Shown here piece after piece: positions 27,401 through 34,565 of a DNA stretch of 64,000 nt; position 1 is the stretch's first letter, and the number at the start of each line of letters is the position of its first letter. Both the position numbers and the translations under genes were made by a program. The notes under the pieces were generated by a model that worked only from the letters and a program-made list of their open reading frames with translations, searched no databases and had not been told where the DNA came from. Source of the DNA: Proteiniphilum acetatigenes DSM 18083 (GTDB lineage: Bacteria > Bacteroidota > Bacteroidia > Bacteroidales > Dysgonomonadaceae); NCBI RefSeq assembly GCF_000380985.1, contig NZ_KB905702.1, forward strand, positions 62,001 to 126,000. Reading direction: 5' to 3'.

Positions 27401-28084
27401 ATCGGCATGCGTGCTATCACGTTTAAAGAATCTCGTTTTTGCCTGGGAGATATCCATTATGCCGAGAAAATCAGCATAAGCGAGCAATTCTATGTAGTCG
27501 TTAGGGGATGGCGTGGCGGTTGCGACAAAACGGTATTTGATATGATCTGAGCCTCTGCGCATTTGCATAGGCCCGGCATCACCGGTAAAGAGCCGCATGA
27601 ATTCCCGGAATGTTTTCGAGCCGCCAAATCCACGTAATACGGAAGCTTCGTCTAAACTTGCAACATCGAATATACGGGGATCAAGGCGACCGTCCCGGAT
27701 GCTTTCATAGTTGGTAAGGTATATACCGTCTCCGGACATTTCAGACGGGCGTCGGATGAATTTCGGTTCTTCTTTCCAACCGAGGATATTGATCGAGTCC
27801 TGGACGAATTCCTGTTTGATGTTGAGCGGGCAAACAATGAGGCCCTTCGAACCGCTTGCTTTTTCGAGGGTATACCGAACAGTTTCTAACTGGGTTACGG
27901 TCTTATGTAATCCAAACGATGCAAAACACGCACGTCGGCCACCCTCAACAAGCCATTTTACCATTAGCTTATTGTGGGGTTTCAAGTTCGGGTTAATATC
28001 TTCTATATCGAGACTAAACCCGAAATTCTCCGAAACTTTAATTTTTGACTTTAAAAATTCGTCGTATGTTTTTTGATTTTGCAT
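24500..28084 (-). CDS. SNF2-like helicase fused to a DNA methyltransferase, intein-split
   Basis: Two-domain enzyme of 1194 residues. The helicase part (about 35-470) has motif I FGLHKT (57-62; Lys and Thr kept, but not the usual GxGKT), SLDEAS (143-148), VATATPSP (187-194) and a motif VI QSIHRLQRF (415-423). The methyltransferase part (about 490-1194) is a beta-class amino-methylase: motif IV is TSIPFS (521-526, in place of (D/S)PP(Y/F)), then motif I VLDPFGG (1137-1143) and GRKGIGIELSNPYF. An intein of 325 residues (791-1115) lies 21 residues before motif I. The mature enzyme would be about 869 residues. Such fusions modify phage DNA or protect it from restriction. It is the first gene of the early operon, under the promoter at 28293-28323. 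Confidence 0.88.
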   Translation of the reverse strand: MQNQKTYDEFLKSKIKVSENFGFSLDIEDINPNLKPHNKLMVKWLVEGGRRACFASFGLHKTVTQLETVRYTLEKASGSKGLIVCPLNIKQEFVQDSINILGWKEEPKFIRRPSEMSGDGIYLTNYESIRDGRLDPRIFDVASLDEASVLRGFGGSKTFREFMRLFTGDAGPMQMRRGSDHIKYRFVATATPSPNDYIELLAYADFLGIMDISQAKTRFFKRDSTHADKLTLHAHKEEEFWLWVSSWALFVNKPSDITGDPKDDEGYILPELDLRWHEIPADHVEITVEKNGQMQMFKTEALGLEQSAKEKRLSLDSRIKKMLELRAEDPGAHRIIWHDLEDERHAIDKAIPGITSIYGSQDYEKREKNILDFSYGRVPELSAKPVIAGSGCNFQRYCSWAIYLGIGYKFNDFIQSIHRLQRFLQKNTVRVDLIYTETEKNVRKSLERKWQNHNKLIKKMTEIIRKYGLSHAEMAKHLARKMGVERIEITGNNFKVVNNDSIPELSDKTRYPDNSVGLILTSIPFSTQYEYSPNYADLGHSESNEEFFQQMDYLTPNLFRVLQPGRIAAIHVKDRIVPMGLSKAGVQTVYPFHIDTYNHFVKHGFAYMGMKTIVTDVVRENNQTYRLGWTEQCKDGTKMGVGMPEYLLYFRKPQTDRTNAYADIPVEKGKKEWDKINEEWINPDGYSRARWQFDAAGYTRSDGNRGVTPEELAAMDHKQIFQWFKNYTLNEIWDFEYVVKVAETLEMQGKLPSGFMLLQPQSWTDEVWTDVTRMRTLNGSQWSKGKEMHLCLAKGSLILTKDGYKEIQNINIGDNVLTHNGNWKPVIAKACTGINPIVQVKAQGVANLTLTSDHKVWARKNNKARPLDYLPSTEPAWIESKDTKGGFVNLKLPEIEESQFTENEWWLIGRYLADGHYHGARNQFFISVGNKKIDEFKSICGEFIGHENIADGCSQFGLNISSIELKNMLHKCGHGAENKQVPIEGICLNAEKSEALLSGYLAGDGNKTGNQVTACSVSRALVLGMAMVAQRARGVIASVFAGKKPGKHNIQGREINQKQLWQLSWRNGDRSFGKILDDGAWRPVRDITENGIAETWTIQVADDASYTAEGCIVKNCPLQFDIADRVIEQLSNPGETVLDPFGGLMTVPYRAVLKGRKGIGIELSNPYFIDGAAYCKGAERNMKMPSLFDTLEAI
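24740..25714 (-). mobile_element. intein with LAGLIDADG homing endonuclease
   Basis: Residues 791-1115 of the helicase-methyltransferase. Block A starts at Cys791 (CLAKGSLILTKDGYKEI, then NIGDNVLTHNGNW). Block B is LTLTSDHKVWA with Thr851 and His854. Two LAGLIDADG motifs follow, WWLIGRYLADGH (905-916) and ALLSGYLAGDGN (995-1006), each with its acidic residue. Block F/G ends AEGCIVKN with Asn1115, and the next residue, Cys1116, is the +1 nucleophile. The penultimate residue is Lys1114, not the common His, which can slow splicing but is found in active inteins. The two exteins join to give HLCPLQF, continuous with a normal methylase. Confidence 0.9.
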
Positions 28085-28102
28085 GACACTTTTTCAAGTG
28101 CC
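28084..28102 (-). promoter_or_regulatory. hairpin abutting the helicase-methyltransferase start codon
   Basis: The mRNA has GGCACTT-GAAA-AAGTGTC, a 7-bp stem (one G-U pair) with a GAAA loop, ending at the base before the ATG. It would occupy the ribosome landing site, so it may limit translation. Confidence 0.4.
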
Positions 28103-28144
28103 CGGCGTGATTGGGAGGGTGTTAAGCTTTTAGTTCAAGGTTGA

Positions 28145-28292
28145 TAATAATGTGTATAAAGGAGCGACCCTGTTTTTGTTATCCTATCCGGGCGGCAAAA
28201 TCCTGAAATCCGAGGCAAGCCTCCGATCCTTATATACACAAAAAGTTGAACCCTGAACCTTTCGATTCAGAATCCAACTCGCTTTATGGATG
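28145..28292 (-). ncRNA. structured leader RNA between integrase and early operon
   Basis: Transcription from the promoter at 28293-28323 gives a roughly 200-base leader. TGTGTATA-T-AAGGA (28240-28227 on the RNA strand) pairs with TCCTT-TATACACA (28163-28151): 13 bp with one bulged base. The 63-base loop holds a further hairpin with a GAGGC/GCCTC stem (28209-28226) and several GGAU repeats; a small 5-bp hairpin (CTGAA/TTCAG) lies before it. It matches no riboswitch or phage RNA class that I recognise. It could be a cis regulator of the early operon or an independent small RNA. Confidence 0.5.
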
Positions 28293-28323
28293 CAAATGTA
28301 CGGGTTATTTTTTAATCACCAAA
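28293..28323 (-). promoter_or_regulatory. strong Bacteroidota-type promoter of the early operon
   Basis: On the minus strand TTTG (28323-28320), 19 bases, TACATTTG (28300-28293). Both elements and the spacing fit the Bacteroidota sigma-70 consensus. It lies downstream of the integrase gene, about 210 bases before the helicase-methyltransferase ATG. Confidence 0.8.
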
Positions 28324-28402
28324 TTTTTTGCAAGAATTTTTTATACAATTTTTCAGGGAAATTATATAAACGATTATACAATCTTTCGATGAAATTATAT
28401 AA

Positions 28403-29623
28403 TCAGTCCCGTAATAAATTCAATACCTTCCTATTAGCATCATCGCAAATCTCATAATCTATATCAATATAGATATCTGCCATCTTGTAATCGTTATTCA
28501 CGTGGCCGAGGCAGAAATCAACATCCGCCTTCGGTACCTTCGCTTTGTTCCGGGCAATACTCGCCCAGGAATGGCGGGCCCAATTGGTTGTGATTTTCGG
28601 AATATTGAATTCGGTACTGATTTTCTCTAACCCTTGATTGATAGCTTTCATAAAATTGTAAGAACAGGTATATCGTGTTTTGATATCAGATAGAAAATAG
28701 CCTGAACTATATTTATCAATCAATTCCTTTAATTCCGGCTCAACCTTTATGGATAACGGAAACATGGAGGTATTTCCGTCTGTATTCGTTTTAGATCGTT
28801 CATATTCTATTCTACCGTATCTTGGACCGGATAGATTAAATAGATCGTTTACGTTAATTCCCATGAGGTAAAACATCATCATGAACATATCCCTTGCAAT
28901 GTTTTCCCGTTCTGTATCGAATTTTCCATCCCTAATCCTCTTTACCGTTTCAATAGGAATATTTTTCTTTCGCCGCCTATATTCTGGTATATCTACATTC
29001 TTGAATGGTTTATTTGGAATGAGAATAATATCATAATCCTCTTTATTATAATGGTCTTTGCATTTATTGAATAAAGAACGGATACCCCTCATATAATTAT
29101 TGATCCCCCCCGGTTGCATCCCGTTCTTTTCTAAAGTTTCTTTATATTCCCTCATCCTGTTTGCTGTAATATCACAAGCATTGATTTTGTCGCTCTTCCA
29201 GAATTTTTTAAATGAATCAATTGAGCATTGATACCATGATGCCGTTTTCTCTTTTACCGTATTATCGATTATGGTTTTAGTGAAATCGATGAAATCAATG
29301 TATTCCGGTTTTTGCTCGGACATACTTTGAAGTATTTCTTTGAGTTCAGAACAAGACATTTTAGATGTTCGAGACGATCCCAATTGAAGAAAATTCTTTT
29401 TATGTAGCTGCATTATTTCACCCAATTCATAATTTAGCATATCAGCATCAGGATAAAATGATGAGATATTTCCGTCAGAATTCATAAATCCGGGTTCAAT
29501 ATAATATGGGGTAGGAAGGTATTGCGATACTTTGCTATGATAAACACGAATTTTGATATTTGTCGTGCCATCTGATTTAATATGGTTTTTAGTTGTAAAT
29601 ACAACCGGTTTAAAAGTTGCCAT
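28403..29623 (-). CDS. tyrosine recombinase / prophage integrase
   Basis: Catalyses integration and excision of the prophage. The 406-residue protein has an N-terminal arm-type DNA-binding region (about 1-90), a SAM-like core-binding domain (about 105-200, KTASWYQCSIDSFKKFW) and a catalytic domain (about 215-400). Visible catalytic residues are the Arg in NWARHSWASIA, the His in FCLGHVNN and a Tyr in YIDIDYE near the C-terminus. The first catalytic Arg is not in its usual place (YLMGINVNDLFNL); this variant occurs in Bacteroidota integrases. The gene lies immediately on the 3' side of tRNA-Val, so the tRNA region is the likely attachment site. Confidence 0.9.
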   Translation of the reverse strand: MATFKPVVFTTKNHIKSDGTTNIKIRVYHSKVSQYLPTPYYIEPGFMNSDGNISSFYPDADMLNYELGEIMQLHKKNFLQLGSSRTSKMSCSELKEILQSMSEQKPEYIDFIDFTKTIIDNTVKEKTASWYQCSIDSFKKFWKSDKINACDITANRMREYKETLEKNGMQPGGINNYMRGIRSLFNKCKDHYNKEDYDIILIPNKPFKNVDIPEYRRRKKNIPIETVKRIRDGKFDTERENIARDMFMMMFYLMGINVNDLFNLSGPRYGRIEYERSKTNTDGNTSMFPLSIKVEPELKELIDKYSSGYFLSDIKTRYTCSYNFMKAINQGLEKISTEFNIPKITTNWARHSWASIARNKAKVPKADVDFCLGHVNNDYKMADIYIDIDYEICDDANRKVLNLLRD

Positions 29624-29687
29624 CGTTGATTTTGTTTTAAATAATTCGACAAAACCAATTCCGCGACCTCAACTTTTAAAATCACTT

Positions 29688-29695
29688 CAAAGATA
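29688..29695 (-). promoter_or_regulatory. -7 element of the integrase gene
   Basis: TATCTTTG on the minus strand matches TAnnTTTG, 64 bases before the integrase ATG. The -33 element is not clear. Confidence 0.4.
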
Positions 29696-29753
29696 GTTCA
29701 AAGAAATATTGATCTTATTTCACCTTAATAGCGAAAAATAAGGGTGATTTTAA

Positions 29754-29791
29754 CAAAAAAAGCGAGTGGTACAGAATTGTACCAACTCGCT
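29754..29791 (-). terminator. Rho-independent terminator of tRNA-Val
   Basis: On the minus strand AGCGAGT-T-GGTACA, a 4-base loop and TGTACC-ACTCGCT form a 13-bp stem with one bulge, followed by seven T. It lies about 40 bases after the tRNA. Confidence 0.85.
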
Positions 29792-29831
29792 TTATGCTGT
29801 TAGTTTGCTGTAATACAGCTTGATAACTCGG

Positions 29832-29906
29832 TGGGCGTTGACGGATTCGAACCGCCGACCCTCTGCTTGTAAGGCAGATGCTCTGAACCAGCTGAGCTAA
29901 ACGCCC
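29832..29906 (-). tRNA. tRNA-Val (anticodon UAC)
   Basis: A complete cloverleaf: 7-bp acceptor stem GGGCGTT/AACGCCC with discriminator A; D-arm TTAGCTCAGCTGG; anticodon loop CTTACAA with TAC at 29871-29869; T-arm GGTTCGAATCC. The CCA end is not fully encoded (CCG follows the discriminator). It borders the prophage. Confidence 0.97.
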
Positions 29907-30041
29907 GGATTTTTTTGAATATTTTGAAAGATCTTCGATAGTTGCTTTCCTGAAAAGCGATGCAAAGATACGTCGATTTTATTTTTCTGCAAAACTTTTT
30001 ACAAATATTTTTTATGAAAATTTTCACGGGTCTATTATTAT

Positions 30042-30068
30042 CCCTATTTTTGTACCATCAAAATAGGG
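30042..30068 (+). promoter_or_regulatory. purB promoter with overlapping 9-bp inverted repeat
   Basis: TATTTTTG (30045-30052) matches the -7 element. It lies inside CCCTATTTT (30042-30050), whose exact reverse complement follows 9 bases later (30060-30068). A dyad over the promoter and start point suggests an operator, or a hairpin at the very 5' end of the mRNA. Confidence 0.5.
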
Positions 30069-30128
30069 GTAGCGATTATATTAATCCGCAATAAACGTTT
30101 TCGTTAGGAAATACGAATACAAGTTACA

Positions 30129-31466
30129 ATGAATTTAGATCAACTGACAGCTATTTCACCCGTCGACGGACGATACAGGGATAAGACCGCAGATCTGGAT
30201 GCGTTCTTTTCCGAGTACGCACTCATCCGGTACCGCGTTCAGGTGGAGATCGATTACTTTATCTCTCTCTGTGAAGAGGGAATCCTTCCGTTGAAGGATG
30301 AGGCCATCTTCGAACAATTAAGGGATTTGTACCGTAATTTCAGTGAAGAGGACGCCCGGCAGATCAAAGAGATCGAAAAAATCACCAATCATGACGTGAA
30401 GGCGGTGGAATATTTCCTGAAAGAGGAATTCGATGCGCTTCAGCTGTCAGATCATAAGGAATTCATTCATTTCGGATTGACATCGCAGGATATTAATAAT
30501 ACCGCTACGCCGATGATGTGGCGGGATGCACTGCACAAGGTCTATATCCCCGAACTGGAAAAACTGGTTTCCCGGATCGATGCACTGGTCGATGAGTGGA
30601 AAGATATTCCCATGCTGGCGCGTACGCACGGACAACCGGCATCACCTACACGCCTGGGGAAAGAGATGAAGGTCTTTACATACAGGTTGACCGGTCAGAT
30701 TGAAGTGCTGAAAAAGATTCCGGCCAAAGCCAAATTCGGTGGGGCAACCGGTAATTTCAACGCGCACCGGGTGGCTTATCCCCATATCGACTGGAAACTG
30801 TTCGGTAACCGTTTCCTGCAGGAGAAACTGGGTCTGCACCGCGAAGAGTACACCACGCAGATATCCAATTACGACGCTTTTGCCGCATCATTCGACGCGA
30901 TGAAACGCATCCATACCATACTGATCGACTTCACAAGGGATATATGGCAATATATATCGATGGAGTATTTCAAGCAGAAGATCAAGGAAGGTGAAGTCGG
31001 TTCGTCGGCCATGCCCCACAAGGTGAACCCGATCGACTTCGAGAATGCCGAGGGTAACCTGGGTATTGCCAACGCATTATTGGAACACCTTGCGGCAAAA
31101 CTGCCCGTCTCACGGTTGCAGCGCGACCTTACCGACTCTACGGTAATCAGGAATATCGGCATACCTATGGCACATGGATTAATTGCGTTAAAAAGTGCAA
31201 CAAAAGGGCTTCATAAATTGTTATTAAACAGAGAGGCAATAGAGAGGGATCTGGAAAATAACTGGGCAGTGGTTGCCGAAGGAATCCAGACCATTTTAAG
31301 ACGCGAAGGATATCCGAAACCCTATGAAGCACTGAAAGCTTTGACACGAACCAATGCGCGTATCACCCGGGAGAGTATTTCGGAATTTATTGACAATTTG
31401 GATGTAAATGAACAGGTGAAAAAAGAATTGAAAGAAATCACACCCCAAAATTATACAGGATTTTAA
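30129..31466 (+). CDS. purB: adenylosuccinate lyase
   Basis: Catalyses two steps of purine synthesis: SAICAR to AICAR plus fumarate, and adenylosuccinate to AMP plus fumarate. The 445-residue protein has the superfamily signature GSSAMPHKVNPIDFENAEGN (about 296-315), which carries the flexible catalytic loop Ser, the TSQDINNTA motif (118-126) and ARTHGQPASPT with the catalytic His (about 163-173). The N-terminus (SPVDGRYRDKT) matches the PurB type found in Enterobacteria and Bacteroidota. It is a single gene with its own promoter. Confidence 0.97.
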   Translation: MNLDQLTAISPVDGRYRDKTADLDAFFSEYALIRYRVQVEIDYFISLCEEGILPLKDEAIFEQLRDLYRNFSEEDARQIKEIEKITNHDVKAVEYFLKEEFDALQLSDHKEFIHFGLTSQDINNTATPMMWRDALHKVYIPELEKLVSRIDALVDEWKDIPMLARTHGQPASPTRLGKEMKVFTYRLTGQIEVLKKIPAKAKFGGATGNFNAHRVAYPHIDWKLFGNRFLQEKLGLHREEYTTQISNYDAFAASFDAMKRIHTILIDFTRDIWQYISMEYFKQKIKEGEVGSSAMPHKVNPIDFENAEGNLGIANALLEHLAAKLPVSRLQRDLTDSTVIRNIGIPMAHGLIALKSATKGLHKLLLNREAIERDLENNWAVVAEGIQTILRREGYPKPYEALKALTRTNARITRESISEFIDNLDVNEQVKKELKEITPQNYTGF

Positions 31467-31771
31467 GAAGACATTTTCGTGAAGTAAACCAAGCAAAGAA
31501 CAAACAAACTTACCTCCTGCCATAACGAGAACTATTTCGTTGAATAAGGGCAGAGACAGTTTATTTGATCTGCCAAACACAAGAAATAGTCCAAAGTACT
31601 TGAAACAGTACAATAAAGATAGGAATGACTAATTTTAATTGAACAGTAAATAATAATTGAAAGAAATCCGGTTCCGGTCATGTTAGCCGGGCGGTAGAAA
31701 TTTGAAAAAATGCGATTTAAAAAAGAAAAAACCGTGAGGTTTCATTAAGTAATCAAAAAGTAAATGCAACA
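31467..31771 (+). other. 305-base intergenic region
   Basis: Lies between purB and the pseudouridine synthase gene. I see no open frame, no convincing TAnnTTTG promoter and no strong hairpin. The last 60 bases are rich in A and G, as in other leaders here. Confidence 0.4.
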
Positions 31772-32971
31772 ATGACAACAAACAATGACGAATCGCGCCC
31801 AAGGCGGAGTTATCACAGCGCGAACAATGAGAGACACGCTTCCTCGAACAGAAATTACGGCAATGAGCGGAGAACACAGCATGATGGTTATTATTCGGAT
31901 AGACCGTCCTATAATCAGGACAGACAGTCGTACAATTCGGAGAGGTCTTCCTACAATCAGGATAGATCGTACCATCAGGAAAGACCGTCTTACAACCCGA
32001 ACTACAGGGATTCCCGCCAGGAAAGCTATGGTGGGAACAGCGAAGGCGGCATGAGAAAACGGCGTCCCCGGGTAGGTGAACGTCCGCAGTCGCCACAGCG
32101 GGTTACCGGTGGCGGCGGTTATAACAACCGGGGCTGGGGCAACCAACCATCAACCGGGCCGGGCAGACCCAATAAGCCTGCCAAGCCGGTGAAAAAGCTG
32201 AAAAAGAAAAAGCCGTTCAAGCAGATCAAGTACAAAGAAAATGCGGATCCCAATGCTCCTATCCGTCTGAACAAATACCTGGCCAATGCCGGAGTATGCT
32301 CCCGTCGTGAGGCTGATGAGTTCATCCAGGCCGGTGTGGTAAAAGTAAACGGAGAGGTGGTAACGGAACTGGGTACCAAGATCACCCGTGCCGATCAGGT
32401 GATGTTCCACAACCAGCCGGTACAACTTGAAAGCAAGGTGTATGTACTGCTGAACAAGCCGAAAGGATTTGTGACTACGACCGATGATCCAGAGAACCGC
32501 AAGACGGTGATGGAACTGGTAAAAAGCGCCGCTTCCGAGAGGATATATCCGGTGGGACGACTGGACAGGGCTACCACAGGGGTATTGCTGCTGACCAACG
32601 ATGGCGACCTGGCATCGAAATTAACACATCCGAAGTACGAAAAACGGAAAATCTATCAGGTATGGCTTGACAAGCCGGTAGCAATGGAGCATATGCAGAT
32701 GATCGCCGACGGTATTGAACTGGAAGACGGTGAGATCCATGCTGATGCGATCAGCTATGTGACGGAAGAAGACCTTACCCAGGTGGGTATTGAGATCCAC
32801 TCCGGCAGGAACCGGATCATCCGCCGTATCTTCGAGAAATTGGGCTACAGGGTGATGAAACTCGACAGGGTCTATTTCGCGGGACTGACCAAGAAAAAAC
32901 TTTCACGCGGAAAATGGCGTTACCTCACAGAACAAGAGGTCAACATGCTTCGGATGGGTGCGTTCGATTAA
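31772..32971 (+). CDS. rluB: RluB-type 23S rRNA pseudouridine synthase with disordered N-terminus
   Basis: Converts a uridine of large-subunit rRNA to pseudouridine. Residues about 160-215 form an S4-like RNA-binding domain (RLNKYLANAGVCSRREADEF). The catalytic domain follows (about 220-395), with the RsuA/RluB motif GRLDRATTGVLLLTNDGDLA carrying the catalytic Asp, and GRNRIIRRIFEKLGYRV. The first 160 residues are low complexity: Asn, Arg, Ser and Tyr with repeats of SYNQDR/SYNSER/SYHQER, then Gly- and Lys-rich. Such extensions occur in Bacteroidota members and may bind RNA. An alternative is an RluE/RluF-like target. Confidence 0.9.
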   Translation: MTTNNDESRPRRSYHSANNERHASSNRNYGNERRTQHDGYYSDRPSYNQDRQSYNSERSSYNQDRSYHQERPSYNPNYRDSRQESYGGNSEGGMRKRRPRVGERPQSPQRVTGGGGYNNRGWGNQPSTGPGRPNKPAKPVKKLKKKKPFKQIKYKENADPNAPIRLNKYLANAGVCSRREADEFIQAGVVKVNGEVVTELGTKITRADQVMFHNQPVQLESKVYVLLNKPKGFVTTTDDPENRKTVMELVKSAASERIYPVGRLDRATTGVLLLTNDGDLASKLTHPKYEKRKIYQVWLDKPVAMEHMQMIADGIELEDGEIHADAISYVTEEDLTQVGIEIHSGRNRIIRRIFEKLGYRVMKLDRVYFAGLTKKKLSRGKWRYLTEQEVNMLRMGAFD

Positions 32972-33165
32972 TGAACAACACTCCCATAGAGAGTCATCTC
33001 GTCTCAAAACGACTAATGTAATTGAATGATAATCCTGTTCCTGTGCGGTTTCGTGCAGGAACAGACTGGATATTTATAGGGTAATTTAATCGAAGAGTAG
33101 CATAATCATTCATGCAAGAGTGGGTGATTAATGTGAGTTGCTTGCGATATTGAAGTATATAGTGT

Positions 33166-34563
33166 ATGAAACAACTAAAACGAACAAAAATTTCAGAAGC
33201 ATTACGACTTACAAATTTCGGTGAGGAAGTCAATGTAAAAGGATGGGTGCGTACCCGCAGAGGAAACAAAAATGTCGGATTTGTCGCTTTGAACGACGGA
33301 TCGACTATCAATAACATACAAATTGTTATTGATATAGCTAATTTTGGCGAAGAGTTACTTCGTCCTGTCACCACGGGAGCCTGCATCAGCGTGAACGGCG
33401 AACTGGTGGAGTCGCAGGGCAAAGGCCAGTCGGTAGAGATACGGGCAACGGAGATCGAAGTCTACGGATCTGCTGATCCTGCCACCTATCCGTTACAGAA
33501 AAAAGGGCACTCACTGGAGTTCCTTCGCGAAATAGCCCATCTGCGGCCGCGTACCAATACTTTCGGTGCTATCTTCAGGATGCGGCATCATATGTCGTAT
33601 GCTATTCACAAATATTTCAACGACAGAGGATTTTATTATTTTCATACGCCTATCATCACCGCGTCCGACGCAGAAGGTGCCGGCTCCATGTTCGAAGTAT
33701 CCACGCTCGATATAGAAAATCCGCCGCGTAACAAAGAAGGCAAGGTGGATTTCTCACAGGATTTCTTCGGACGCCAGACCAACCTCACCGTCTCCGGACA
33801 ACTTGAAGGAGAGTTGGGTGCTATGGCATTGGGTGCCATCTATACTTTCGGACCTACATTCCGTGCAGAAAATTCCAATACGCCCCGTCACCTGGCGGAG
33901 TTCTGGATGATCGAACCGGAAATGGCATTTTATGATATCCACGACAATATGGATCTGGCGGAAGATTTCCTGAAATATCTCATTCGTTACGCTTTAGAGC
34001 ATTGCAGGGAGGATATCGAATTCCTGGCTAAGATGTACGACGAAGAACTGACAGACCGCCTGAATTTTGTGGTAGAGAATGATTTTGTCCGTCTGACCTA
34101 TACTGAGGGAGTAAAGATACTGGAAGAGTCGGGACAAAAATTCGAGTACCCTGTACACTGGGGTACCGACCTGCAGTCGGAGCACGAACGCTACCTGGTA
34201 GAAAAACATTTCAAACGTCCGGTTATCCTGACCGACTATCCGAGGGAGATCAAATCGTTCTATATGAAGCAGAATGACGATGGCAAGACCGTCCGCGCGA
34301 TGGACGTACTTTTCCCCAAGATCGGCGAGATCATCGGCGGATCGGAGCGTGAAGCGGATTATGATAAGCTGATGAACAGGGTAGAGGAGACCGGAATGCA
34401 TACCGAACCGATCTGGTGGTACCTCGAAACCCGTAAGTTCGGTACTGCCCCTCATTCAGGATTCGGCCTCGGTTTTGAACGGTTGATGCTGTTCATTACC
34501 GGTATGGGCAATATCCGTGACGTGATCCCGTTCCCGAGGACGCCGAATAATGCAGACTTTTAA
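33166..34563 (+). CDS. asnS: asparaginyl-tRNA synthetase
   Basis: Charges tRNA-Asn with asparagine. The 465-residue class II enzyme has an N-terminal OB-fold anticodon-binding domain (about 15-110, [20 protein letters not shown]), then motif 2 around [20 protein letters not shown] and motif 3 in [20 protein letters not shown]. The last, with [14 protein letters not shown] at the C-terminus, marks it as AsnS and not AspS. lepA follows after two bases, so they form one operon. Confidence 0.97.
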   Translation: MKQLKRTKISEALRLTNFGEEVNVKGWVRTRRGNKNVGFVALNDGSTINNIQIVIDIANFGEELLRPVTTGACISVNGELVESQGKGQSVEIRATEIEVYGSADPATYPLQKKGHSLEFLREIAHLRPRTNTFGAIFRMRHHMSYAIHKYFNDRGFYYFHTPIITASDAEGAGSMFEVSTLDIENPPRNKEGKVDFSQDFFGRQTNLTVSGQLEGELGAMALGAIYTFGPTFRAENSNTPRHLAEFWMIEPEMAFYDIHDNMDLAEDFLKYLIRYALEHCREDIEFLAKMYDEELTDRLNFVVENDFVRLTYTEGVKILEESGQKFEYPVHWGTDLQSEHERYLVEKHFKRPVILTDYPREIKSFYMKQNDDGKTVRAMDVLFPKIGEIIGGSEREADYDKLMNRVEETGMHTEPIWWYLETRKFGTAPHSGFGLGFERLMLFITGMGNIRDVIPFPRTPNNADF

Positions 34564-34565
34564 TT

